From: Abditibacteriaceae bacterium
Lineage (GTDB): Bacteria > Armatimonadota > Abditibacteriia > Abditibacteriales > Abditibacteriaceae
Reading direction: 5' to 3'
NCBI GenBank assembly: GCA_019239895.1
Contig: JAFAZH010000001.1
Location: 1 to 62,783 of the forward strand
Length of the DNA stretch: 62,783 bases
Below the pieces are notes generated by a model. The model was not told where the DNA came from, searched no databases, and saw only the letters and a program-made list of their open reading frames with translations. The position numbers and the translations under genes were made by a program. This document shows positions 45,217 through 53,667 of the stretch, piece by piece. Positions within the stretch are counted from its first letter, which is position 1. The number at the start of each line of letters is the position of its first letter.

Positions 45217-45246
45217 ATTATAAATGGTTTTCCTGTCTTTTGTCAA
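45217..45246 (-). promoter_or_regulatory. Consensus promoter of the giant surface-protein gene
   Basis: On the minus strand TTGACA (45246-45241) and TATAAT (45222-45217) are both perfect, 18 bases apart. The start would be near 45210, leaving a leader of about 148 bases with a GAGTC/GACTC stem. No known riboswitch was recognised. Confidence 0.7.
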
Positions 45247-45321
45247 GTTGTTCAGACATATTTGCAGGGGGCGGACACAGAGATTGCTTCCTCTCCTTCT
45301 TACCTGGCAGTATCACTGCTT

Positions 45322-45330
45322 TGATACAAT
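45322..45330 (+). promoter_or_regulatory. Extended -10 promoter of the SDR gene
   Basis: TGATACAAT is an extended -10 ending 12 bases before the ATG at 45343. No good -35 and no ribosome-binding site are present, so the transcript would have a leader of about six bases or less. Confidence 0.4.
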
Positions 45331-45342
45331 ATCATCTATCTT

Positions 45343-46137
45343 ATGAGTAATCTGCACACGCCTTCATTAAAGGGAAAAGTTGCTATTGTGACCGGTGCCA
45401 GCAAAGGCATTGGTCGGGCCATTGCTTTACGTTTGGCACAAGAGGGTGCATCGGTGATGTTGGCTGCGCGCAGCAGTGATTTGTTGAATGAAGTTGTCAC
45501 TGACATCAAAAGCGCGGGTGGCCAGGCTGTCGCTGCGGCGCTGGATTTACGCAATCCTGATGCACCAACCCATCTGGTGGAACTGACCATTGCTGCTTTT
45601 GGTGGCATTGACATAGTGGTTAATAATGCCGGGGCGACTAAACGCGGTGACTTTCTAACATTAAGTGAAGAGGATTGGAGCGATGGCTATACGCTCAAGT
45701 TCTTTGGGGCCGTGCGCTTGACGCGTGCCGCCTGGCCACACCTCAAGGAGCGACGAGGATCAGTTGTCAATATCGCGGGCGTGGGTGGCCGCACACCAGG
45801 AGCAGAGTTCACCATTGGCGGCTCGGTGAATGCGGCCCTGCTGTCGCTGACCAAGGCACTGGCCGATCTGGGCGTACGTGATGGGGTGCAAGTCAACGCC
45901 ATCAATCCAGGGCCAGTGCGTACCGAGCGGCTGCAAACACGGCTGGATAATCTGGCGCAGCAACAGCACTTAACCTTGGATGAAGCGGAAGCAGCAATGC
46001 GGCGCGAGTGGCACATCACGCGCCTAGGCGAACCAGAGGATATTGCTGGCTTAGTGGCGTTTATCGTGGCTCAATCGGGTCAATTCCTGCAAGGGTCACT
46101 CATTGATATGGATGGCGGTCAGACCAAAACGATGTAA
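45343..46137 (+). CDS. Short-chain dehydrogenase/reductase family protein, catalytic Tyr/Lys absent
   Basis: This 264-residue Rossmann protein has the cofactor motif TGASKGIG (about 18-25), NNAG (about 91-94) and the C-terminal GSLIDMDGGQTKT typical of SDRs. Where the family has YxxxK, this protein reads IGGSVNAALLSLTKALA, so by alignment Tyr becomes Gly and Lys becomes Asn. A subgroup of SDRs with NAALxxxTKAL at this site is known. It may use a different mechanism or only bind nucleotide. It is the first gene of a unit with the rhomboid gene, five bases downstream. No ribosome-binding site is visible. Confidence 0.88.
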   Translation: MSNLHTPSLKGKVAIVTGASKGIGRAIALRLAQEGASVMLAARSSDLLNEVVTDIKSAGGQAVAAALDLRNPDAPTHLVELTIAAFGGIDIVVNNAGATKRGDFLTLSEEDWSDGYTLKFFGAVRLTRAAWPHLKERRGSVVNIAGVGGRTPGAEFTIGGSVNAALLSLTKALADLGVRDGVQVNAINPGPVRTERLQTRLDNLAQQQHLTLDEAEAAMRREWHITRLGEPEDIAGLVAFIVAQSGQFLQGSLIDMDGGQTKTM

Positions 46138-46142
46138 AAGCT

Positions 46143-47126
46143 ATGCCTAATTCTCCTCAATCCCCTTGGTCAACTTCCGACCATTCCAAAACGCCAGAAC
46201 TGCCTTATCTCACCGCCTTCGCCTGTGGTCTATGCATTCTTATCTTTCTTGGTATTAATATACAGGGCAACGCTCAATGGGACAGACTGGCCACATTCGG
46301 CTACTATCCACCAGATGCCATTTGGGAAGGAAAACCCTGGGCTTTGCTCACCTCGGCTTTTGTGCATAGCGAAATATGGCACCTCGCGTTCAACGTCTAT
46401 TGGTTATGGATTTTAGGCGGTTGCCTGGAACACATGGTGGGGCCACTGCGCTGGCTGCTCTTCTTTATCACCGCCGCCTGGGTCAGTTCAGCGGCCCAGT
46501 TAATGACTGGAGATCAAGGGATTGGGATGTCCGGCGTCTGCTACGCTCTCTTTGGCTTTGGCTGGATGGTGCGCGAGCAACAGCCTGCCTTCAAGCAAAT
46601 CCTGAACGAGCAAACCATCCAAATCTTCCTGCTCTGGTTGGTTGGCTGCATAGTAGCGACATTCTTCCATTTGGCTAACATCGGTAATGCCGCGCATGTA
46701 GGAGGTTTAGTCTTTGGCGCGGCAGTCGGAAGTCTTTATACAGAGACAACCCGCACGCAGCCGGGCCGAGGGGTTCAGATGCGCGCCGCGACCTTAGCCT
46801 TGCTTGCCCTTTCCTTTGTGCCTTTGTTCTGGTGTCCTCTATCAGGAGAATGGGATGGGCACCAGGCTTACCAGGCTCAGGAGCGCGAGCAGTATCCGAC
46901 GGCCATTTACTGGTATCGCCAGGCACTGGCACGCGGGGCCGACCCTTCCTGGGTCTGGTCTAACCTGGCGATCATTTACAGTAACCAAGACGACCAGCGC
47001 AATTATCAGGAAGCCTTGAACGAACTGCGAAAGGTAGACGCTACTGCCGCCGACAAGATGGTGCAAGAAGACCAGACCGATAACAGCTCCACCTCACACA
47101 GTTCCACTCCGTCTCCACATCATTGA
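46143..47126 (+). CDS. Rhomboid-family intramembrane serine protease with C-terminal TPR region
   Basis: This 327-residue protein has six or more membrane helices (about 25-230) and rhomboid signatures: HLAFNVYWLW, catalytic GMSGV with S130, and H185 in NAAHVGG, giving the Ser-His dyad. After the last helix, residues about 235-300 form a TPR-like helical tail (HQAYQAQEREQYPTAIYWYR, then NLAIIYSNQDD), and a Ser-rich end follows. Rhomboids cleave single-pass membrane substrates; the TPR part may recruit a partner. The start lies five bases after the SDR stop without a ribosome-binding site, so translational coupling is probable. The substrate is unknown. Confidence 0.9.
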   Translation: MPNSPQSPWSTSDHSKTPELPYLTAFACGLCILIFLGINIQGNAQWDRLATFGYYPPDAIWEGKPWALLTSAFVHSEIWHLAFNVYWLWILGGCLEHMVGPLRWLLFFITAAWVSSAAQLMTGDQGIGMSGVCYALFGFGWMVREQQPAFKQILNEQTIQIFLLWLVGCIVATFFHLANIGNAAHVGGLVFGAAVGSLYTETTRTQPGRGVQMRAATLALLALSFVPLFWCPLSGEWDGHQAYQAQEREQYPTAIYWYRQALARGADPSWVWSNLAIIYSNQDDQRNYQEALNELRKVDATAADKMVQEDQTDNSSTSHSSTPSPHH

Positions 47127-47135
47127 ACTAGCCTG

Positions 47136-47164
47136 TTGACGCAGGACGCAATTTACGGGACAAT
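47136..47164 (+). promoter_or_regulatory. Predicted promoter of the TerD-related gene
   Basis: TTGACG (47136-47141) and GACAAT (47159-47164) are 17 bases apart. The start near 47171 leaves a leader of about 197 bases before the ATG at 47368. Confidence 0.4.
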
Positions 47165-47367
47165 AAAAGCTCAAGTGGCTATGCGTGGTCTTCCTTCTCC
47201 AACATTCGAGTTTAGACGACGCGGTTCCCATTTGAAACTGCGGCTATAAAGGTTCTTCCTTCTCTTTGCACCCTTCGGGGTTAATATTAGAGTCTTTGTT
47301 TTCCGCAGTTCCAGAGATTTGGCGGCACTTGCAACAGCGGTGTCGCCTTTTTTTCGGCAGAGGCAAT

Positions 47368-49431
47368 ATGAACAACGTAATTTATCTGCGTCGCCGCCAC
47401 AAAGTCTGGCTTGAAGCAGGAAAAGGCCACTTGCCGCCTGGCACCGTCGGTGCGATTTTAAAGAATATTGAGAGCCTCGGCTACACCTTCTCCGCCCCGC
47501 TCATTGAGCGACTACAAACGCTTTCTCTCGATCAGATTACCGAGTTCCATGCCACCTTAATCGGGACATTACGCGCGTTGGTTGGGGCACATAAAGCATG
47601 GGAGCCAATGTATCCCAACTTCCCGCAGCAGGTCATGGCAATGGATGAAGAGCAACTTTATGTCAATGCTATTATTCACTACCTGACCAATGCATTGCCG
47701 ATGTTCGAGAAAAAAGAGCGCGTGCTGTTGCTCGACAATGTGCCCTCAAAAATTATTGAACTGGGCACACTCGAAGATTTTGAAGCCATTTTCAGTGACT
47801 TAGCTGCCGCAAAAACATCTCTCTCCCAGACGGATACCAATGATATGGCTTGGTTCGTAGAGCATTATGGTGATGGAATTTATAAGTTGCTACCTGCTAC
47901 GATACCCTTACGAGAAAATGTAGCACTCATTGGCGCTCAATTGATGCAGCACACCACGCAGGCTGCCACTTTCTTAGAGCCACAGCTTAAAACTGCCACT
48001 GATGTACTACGCTTAGCGGTTGCACTGAGTGACGGGGATGTGTCCCTCTCTCAAAGCACTAAATTTAAGACATTTAGTCGTAAGCAGCGGCGACTACTGT
48101 TGAGCTTTCTGGAACGCTGTCCGAACCTGACCGAAGATATGTTGCGCTGGCGAGGGCGCTGGATTCGTCTGGGAGAAAAGCTACACCCCGGCGAATGGCA
48201 GCAATCATTTCCCCAGGTTTATACCGCCTTTGACATAGTGCGCAATGATAAACCATTTTCCACTTTTAACCGCCGCTTAGAAGGTGCCGTGGATGATAGA
48301 AATGCCGCAACTATGCTGTCCTTGTTGCAACAACGTCCAGGGGATTTTGTGCGGAGATTGGATCACCTGTTGCGGCTTGACTCGCTGCACCAGGACAAGG
48401 TGCTTGAGCACTTTAAGGCTGTCGCGGCGCGGGTAGCTACCCCTGTTTTATTGCAGGTGTTAGCACATTTTCATCATCGGAATGCCGGGCAAAGCATCCG
48501 CACTTTTTTCCCTAAAGGCAATGTTGCTAAAGTTCAAGCGATTAAAAATACGCTTCCTCCATTATCTGAAGCAACCTGCATGGCCGTTACAGAGATTTGC
48601 GAGCAGACACTTGTAGAGCATTTTTCGTCGCTCCCGCCATTAGGCAAATGCTTCTTGGATGTGCGGCTTAAAGATTTCCCCGTGCCATTTTCCCAACGCT
48701 CTGCCAGTAAGCCCCTGCGCACGCTGGTGCGTGGCAGCAAGTTAGCTTTACCGCCTGCCAAGACACTCCGTTTTTTCATCTGGTGGAAAGATGGACGCGA
48801 GCGCACCGACATAGATTTATCTGCTGTTTTATACGATGCTCAGTTTCAATATCAGGACGTGTTGTCTTACTATAATTTAAAATCTTTTGGTGGGCACCAC
48901 AGTGGCGATATTGTCAGTGCCCCGCAGGGAGCAGCAGAGTTTATTGATGTGAGTTTGGAGGCGTTACGGGCTAAATCAATTCGCTATGTAGTGATGTCAG
49001 TCAATTCTTACACACAGCAACCATTTTGTGATTTGCCAGAGTGCTTTGCAGGTTGGATGGCCCGCACTCATCCCGATTCAGGCGAAATATTCGACCCAAA
49101 AACTGTTCAAGACCGGATAGACTTAGCCGCCGACACTCGCATCTGCCTGCCACTTATCATGGATGTGGTTAAAGAACAGGTCATTTGGACGGACATAGCC
49201 CTCAAGCATTATCCCTCTTTTAATAATGTTCACAATAACTTAGGTGGCGTCTCTCTCATGGTGCAAGCGATGACCAGCTTAGTAAAGCCCTCGCTATTCG
49301 ATCTCTTCACGCTTCACATACGAGCGCGTGGCGAATTAGTGGATACTCCTGTCGTAGCCTCTACAGTCTTCTCTCTCGATAACGGTATTACGCCTTTTGA
49401 TACAGCAAACATTATGGCACAATGGTTATGA
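47368..49431 (+). CDS. Large cytoplasmic protein with C-terminal TerD-like region (MXAN_6230/SCO0854-like)
   Basis: This 687-residue protein has no signal peptide or membrane segment. Residues about 30-470 are mostly helical. Residues about 490-685 form a TerD-like beta domain with FIWWKDGRERTDIDLSAVL, HSGDIVSAPQGAAEFIDVSL, RYVVMSVNSYTQQPF and a final segment ending in FDTANIMAQWL. The order and wording recall the MXAN_6230/SCO0854 family, which usually also has an N-terminal RING-type motif; I do not see that here. TerD-like domains bind calcium and are tied to stress or phage-response systems. This family's role is undetermined. The ATG at 47368 follows AGAGG; an in-frame ATG at 47266 would add 34 residues. 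It likely has its own promoter. Confidence 0.78.
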   Translation: MNNVIYLRRRHKVWLEAGKGHLPPGTVGAILKNIESLGYTFSAPLIERLQTLSLDQITEFHATLIGTLRALVGAHKAWEPMYPNFPQQVMAMDEEQLYVNAIIHYLTNALPMFEKKERVLLLDNVPSKIIELGTLEDFEAIFSDLAAAKTSLSQTDTNDMAWFVEHYGDGIYKLLPATIPLRENVALIGAQLMQHTTQAATFLEPQLKTATDVLRLAVALSDGDVSLSQSTKFKTFSRKQRRLLLSFLERCPNLTEDMLRWRGRWIRLGEKLHPGEWQQSFPQVYTAFDIVRNDKPFSTFNRRLEGAVDDRNAATMLSLLQQRPGDFVRRLDHLLRLDSLHQDKVLEHFKAVAARVATPVLLQVLAHFHHRNAGQSIRTFFPKGNVAKVQAIKNTLPPLSEATCMAVTEICEQTLVEHFSSLPPLGKCFLDVRLKDFPVPFSQRSASKPLRTLVRGSKLALPPAKTLRFFIWWKDGRERTDIDLSAVLYDAQFQYQDVLSYYNLKSFGGHHSGDIVSAPQGAAEFIDVSLEALRAKSIRYVVMSVNSYTQQPFCDLPECFAGWMARTHPDSGEIFDPKTVQDRIDLAADTRICLPLIMDVVKEQVIWTDIALKHYPSFNNVHNNLGGVSLMVQAMTSLVKPSLFDLFTLHIRARGELVDTPVVASTVFSLDNGITPFDTANIMAQWL

Positions 49432-49466
49432 AGGGTGAGGCACCAACAACTAACTTGGGCTAACGA

Positions 49467-49497
49467 AAAGCACCCTGCACATGAAGGTGGGTGCTTT
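49467..49497. terminator. Bidirectional hairpin between convergent genes
   Basis: AAAGCACCC (49467-49475) pairs with GGGTGCTTT (49489-49497). On the minus strand the stem runs into TTTTCG, fitting termination of the 502-residue gene. On the plus strand only TTT follows, 36 bases after the TerD-like stop. Confidence 0.65.
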
Positions 49498-49686
49498 GGA
49501 GTTGCATTGGCAGGAACAACAGATAACTTGTTTGACCATGTGGCCCAGCTAAGGGAACCTGACAACCAAAATAGTCTTGAGCTTTTATAAGCCACCAATA
49601 GCTGACACTAGAAATGTGCGGCCATCGGCGGCAGCACCACCTGCGTCCTTACTGAACCTAAACTTGCGTTAGTAGTGAAGTTCTCT

Positions 49687-51195
49687 TTAACGTGCAGTGA
49701 GGGCACCAGAATACCCGTTAGATTCCTTGCCAGTAACATCGCTCAAGCCACTCCACTGCACCGCCACCTTATCTCCAACGTGCAAGCTGCCTCCGGGTAG
49801 AGCTAAGGTCACGCTATGGAGGCTGGCATCATAACCCGCACTTTCCACCATCACCACACAATTATTGATCTCAACAATATAGTGGCTGGCATCCGCCGCT
49901 GCTTCGGCGTCGAGGGGCGCAGTAAAGGTCAGGCGTACATCATTGGTAGCGGCACTGGCAGTGGCTTGTGAAATTTGCACTGAAGAATTTTTCGCTTCCA
50001 GTACGCTGTGTCCAACAGGTTTGTTAATTGTAATAGTTTCCTGTACCCGCGACCCATTTTGGGCATGGTCAAAGGCGCGGGCAATCAGGAGGTATTTACC
50101 ACTGAGCAGGTTCGCCCCGGTGGGTAGACCAGTGCGCCGTGTCCAAACGCGGCCACCGAGGGTCGTGGTCAGAATGGTTGAAACTGTTGTCCAACTTGTG
50201 CCTGTCCAATACTTGCCATCGCTCAAACGCACGATGAGCAATTCAACCCTATCTAGGCCGCTGCCATTGGAGGTATCCACGGCAGTGCCAATGATGGCCG
50301 GAAAGGTGGAAGCTGTCACATTATTAAGTGGTGCCGTAAAAGCCACGGTGGGAGCGACCCGATCTATCACGAAAGAAGTCAGGGCACTACCCTGATTACC
50401 AGATACATCATAAGCCAGCGCCTGCAAAGTATAAGTGCCATCGGGCAGGTCTCTATTATAAGGAATAGAGAAGTCATTTTCCCAGTCGGCATTGAACTCA
50501 TTATAAGCCAGGTGTAGACGTGTCGCCGTCACGCTCCAGGTGCGGCCCGTCCAGTATTTGCCATCACTGCTACGCCGATACAAGACATCTACATGGTCAA
50601 TGCCACTGCCGTTGGGGTCATCACTTGCAATGCCTAGAATAGCATTTAAATTCGTGCGTGCCGATTTATTGAGGGGGGCGGTAAAAGTGAAGATCGGAGC
50701 CGTGGTATCGGCAACCGATGTCCAGGCGAGAGTGAATTGTCCTAACTCATCGGTTTGTTGCACGTCAGCAGCAATGTAGTAAATGTTGTTCGCTCTGGTG
50801 GCAAAGTTGACCCCCGCACCACCCGGCGCATCGTCATCGCCCGTGGCGACGGGCACCAGCGTGCTCAGGCTTGCTCCGGTATAAACCGCTACTTCGGGGG
50901 CCAGAAAATCACCATTGAGATTTAGATTGAAACTTGCACTACCCCGCGTCGGGGCCGTCCAGCGATACCACACGGAATGGCCACGATTTAAGTTAGCCGG
51001 TTCATCGCTTTCCGCTGTCGCACTGGCAAAAGAACCAACCACACTACCCGCAGCACCATTAATTACTTGAGCATCAGAGAAATTATCGTTGGGTAGCTCA
51101 GTAGCGGCCCGCACTGGCAGGCTTACTGCCAGTGCCAAACCCAGTAGAAGAAAACTGGCGAAGAAAGGTTTAAAGTAGCTTTTGGACTGCTGCAT
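49687..51195 (-). CDS. Secreted Ig-like protein sharing its C-terminal domain with the giant surface protein
   Basis: This 502-residue secreted protein has a signal peptide to about residue 30 (SLPVRA). A PPC-like beta domain (about 35-165) is followed by two Ig-like modules (about 168-285 and 286-395), each with a SDGKYWTG(R/T)(T/S)W motif and an L-P-x-G-x-Y-x-L-x-A-x-A-x-D turn. The C-terminal domain (about 400-502; VESAGY, HSVTLALPGGSLHVGDK, ending LTAR) is about 60% identical by eye to the last domain of the 3413-residue protein, which also has the SDGKxWxG modules. It is probably displayed at the cell surface by the same route. No ribosome-binding site is evident before the ATG at 51195. 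Confidence 0.85.
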   Translation of the reverse strand: MQQSKSYFKPFFASFLLLGLALAVSLPVRAATELPNDNFSDAQVINGAAGSVVGSFASATAESDEPANLNRGHSVWYRWTAPTRGSASFNLNLNGDFLAPEVAVYTGASLSTLVPVATGDDDAPGGAGVNFATRANNIYYIAADVQQTDELGQFTLAWTSVADTTAPIFTFTAPLNKSARTNLNAILGIASDDPNGSGIDHVDVLYRRSSDGKYWTGRTWSVTATRLHLAYNEFNADWENDFSIPYNRDLPDGTYTLQALAYDVSGNQGSALTSFVIDRVAPTVAFTAPLNNVTASTFPAIIGTAVDTSNGSGLDRVELLIVRLSDGKYWTGTSWTTVSTILTTTLGGRVWTRRTGLPTGANLLSGKYLLIARAFDHAQNGSRVQETITINKPVGHSVLEAKNSSVQISQATASAATNDVRLTFTAPLDAEAAADASHYIVEINNCVVMVESAGYDASLHSVTLALPGGSLHVGDKVAVQWSGLSDVTGKESNGYSGALTAR

Positions 51196-51364
51196 TATCG
51201 AGATAGGTCTACAAATCCAGATTTAAAGGACAACCTTTTAGTTGACCCGCTCTGGCAGAATTAGTTCCCAACCAAGCCCAGAAAGAGCAAGCTAACTTAG
51301 CAAATACAGCCTATACAATGTGGCGTATATATAAGGATAGAGAGGTTGCCATCCACAGGCAGAT

Positions 51365-53482
51365 TTAATTGGGCAGCAAGATGTGTCCGGTGCGGCCTTG
51401 CCAGGCATCAATGATGACCCACATCACCATCATCGAAACATCCCCCAGGGCCAGCCCCAGAAAAGCAGGAACAGCTTTGCGATAGGAATCGGTACCGCCG
51501 AAACGTGTAATAAGGGATTTGAAGAACCACCCCAGAAAGATGGAGAACCAGAGCGTATAAAGCGCAAAGGGCGCACACATGATATAGCCGATGGGGTGAA
51601 AAGGAAACCACAAAAAGCGACTGCGCGCCACCATCATGCCACAGGTCAGGAGAAAGCCAACCGCGAAGAAAGCCCAGTTCAGCAGAAAATTATCATCCAC
51701 CCCACTGACAATCTCTTTGGCATTTTTGGCCGGGGCCTGTGCGCCATTGCCTCGCGCCCACCATTCTTGCAATTGCAAGCCGCCGACGCTATAGCCTAAG
51801 TGCAGCACTGTCCACAGGGCAAAAGCCAGGCTGACCAGGGTAGCGGCGAAGATGAGAGCGAGGAGGGGCTTCATGGCAATCTTGCGGTCATGCGCCAGCT
51901 TAAAGCTTTGGACAAAGGAGGGTAATAGAAAGCCGCGCAACTCGGTCATCAAAGCTCCACTAATGAACGCGCCCGGCACGGCACTCGAAGCGGCGGGCCA
52001 GCCGCGCACGAGGTGCGACAATGGGCCAAGCGGCCCCCAACCGGAATGCACTAAGAGCAGCCCACCTTCAACCACCACCCGCGTGAGGGCAATAGCGACG
52101 ACTAAATAGGTGAGCCACAAAGCCAGGGCTACATCCAGCCGCACGCCAGCACACACTGTCCAACCGATGATAAAAGAGAAAGAAAACACAAAGCCCCAGA
52201 AAGCGGCGGGATAGGAAAGCGGCTCATCTTTCTCGATAGGATTGGGGGGCACGCGGCGGAAGGCCCGTTGCACAATATGGGCAAAGTGATGACGGGCAAT
52301 CCACAGCACAAAACCCACATAGGCGAAGTAGGCACCAACCTGTTGGTAGCTAACAAATGATTTAGCAAAGCCACGAGTAAAGATTGGGTCGGGCAAAGCC
52401 TTGGGCATATAACCTAAACCGTAGGCCGCTATCAATTGAAACTTGGTAAAGAGATAAAAGAACCAGAGCGAAAAGGAAACTTCTGCCGTTAAGAGATAAG
52501 AAATGCCTACCGCCATTGGCCACACGCGAATATCAAAACTACCAATCTGATTCCAGGGGGCTTCGGTCAGTAATGGCCCCATGCCAATATAGAGCGGCAC
52601 GGTTGGCACGTCCGGGTAATAGACATTAAGACCATTGAGGAGTTGGATAAAAACCGCCAGTCCAAACCCCAACCACATAATAGGATTGCAAAAGAAGCTG
52701 CTGAGTGCGCCACACTTATCGGGCCGATCCATGTCTTCGGTCAGTTCAAGGGGCAGACGCAAAAGGGGAAAAGCCAGGGCTTCGTGCTCCGACCACTGGG
52801 CACGCAGCATCACTCCCAGGCAACCCAGCATAATGTAGAGCGCAATAATCACAATGCTCCACGCGGCTAAGGGTACCAGCCACGCGCTCCACGGAATCGG
52901 TTGATGCCCACCCACATACCAACCCTCAACCACTGCCTTATTGTAGTGGCCATCCCGCGTTAGTGCGGGCGTAAACCAGGGGCGCAAATTGGGTTCAAGA
53001 AATTTTAGCCATTTATTCTCGCGGGTCGCGTAGTAAAAAGATGCAATAATATTGGGCACGAAGAAATTCTCGCCACCTCGCCCTGGTACCAGAACGGAAA
53101 ACAGGCACGTCATATAGATGGTGAGAGTTTCGTTCCGCGAAAAGGCCCAACGTTGCGATACCAATCGCAACAAAGGATTAACGACCAACAACAATGCCAG
53201 CAACACGGCGACAGCTCCGGCAGGCAGATGCGCCGCCCCCAGGAATGTATTGGTGAATTTATAATCTACAAAGGGAATGGCGCACCCGAAGAAAGCGGCC
53301 AATATCAGCGAAAGCAACACCACGCGTGGCGTCACACCCGGCGAGGCTAATTCGAGACCCTGAGCTTCAAGTTCATGGCTTGACTTATCAGATAGAGAGC
53401 CTACGCTGCCGGGAAAAGGACGCGCAATTTGCGCCACCTTCGCGCTGTGCAGTGGCGCTCCCGCCGAAGGTAGTGACTCCAT
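51365..53482 (-). CDS. Polytopic membrane protein, DUF6785/DUF6784-like, paralogue 1
   Basis: This 705-residue inner-membrane protein has about 14 or more hydrophobic helices after a soluble N-terminal tail of about 48 residues. Landmarks are RENKWLKFLEPNLRPWFTPAL, EVSFSLWFFY, ALTRVVVEGGLLLVH, ARSRFLWFPFHPIG and RFGGTDSYRKAVPAFLGLALGDV. This matches the DUF6785/DUF6784 layout found mainly in Armatimonadota, thought to be related to oligopeptide-transporter-like proteins; no transport has been shown. AAGGAG lies six bases before the ATG. It is a paralogue of the protein at 54950-57145, from which it is separated by a glutamate-receptor-like gene. A role in uptake of peptides or other small solutes is a guess. 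Confidence 0.85.
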   Translation of the reverse strand: MESLPSAGAPLHSAKVAQIARPFPGSVGSLSDKSSHELEAQGLELASPGVTPRVVLLSLILAAFFGCAIPFVDYKFTNTFLGAAHLPAGAVAVLLALLLVVNPLLRLVSQRWAFSRNETLTIYMTCLFSVLVPGRGGENFFVPNIIASFYYATRENKWLKFLEPNLRPWFTPALTRDGHYNKAVVEGWYVGGHQPIPWSAWLVPLAAWSIVIIALYIMLGCLGVMLRAQWSEHEALAFPLLRLPLELTEDMDRPDKCGALSSFFCNPIMWLGFGLAVFIQLLNGLNVYYPDVPTVPLYIGMGPLLTEAPWNQIGSFDIRVWPMAVGISYLLTAEVSFSLWFFYLFTKFQLIAAYGLGYMPKALPDPIFTRGFAKSFVSYQQVGAYFAYVGFVLWIARHHFAHIVQRAFRRVPPNPIEKDEPLSYPAAFWGFVFSFSFIIGWTVCAGVRLDVALALWLTYLVVAIALTRVVVEGGLLLVHSGWGPLGPLSHLVRGWPAASSAVPGAFISGALMTELRGFLLPSFVQSFKLAHDRKIAMKPLLALIFAATLVSLAFALWTVLHLGYSVGGLQLQEWWARGNGAQAPAKNAKEIVSGVDDNFLLNWAFFAVGFLLTCGMMVARSRFLWFPFHPIGYIMCAPFALYTLWFSIFLGWFFKSLITRFGGTDSYRKAVPAFLGLALGDVSMMVMWVIIDAWQGRTGHILLPN

Positions 53483-53617
53483 CGAATCTCCTTGCCTAAG
53501 CGAGTTAAACCAGTAACATCAAGCACTTCAAGAACTGGACGGCCTAACTCTAAAAACGCGCTAAGTAAACGCGTCAAAGGGCAGAACAATAGGGCGGAAC
53601 AATAATGATTGCTGCAT

Positions 53618-53646
53618 ATTGTAGCACAGGCATGACCTCTTGTTGA
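53618..53646 (-). promoter_or_regulatory. Predicted promoter of DUF6785-like paralogue 1
   Basis: On the minus strand TCAACA (53646-53641) and TACAAT (53623-53618) are 17 bases apart, leaving a leader of about 125 bases. This would let paralogue 1 be transcribed apart from the receptor-like gene upstream. Confidence 0.4.
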
Positions 53647-53667
53647 GGCTCGTTCTACCCTTGCAGT

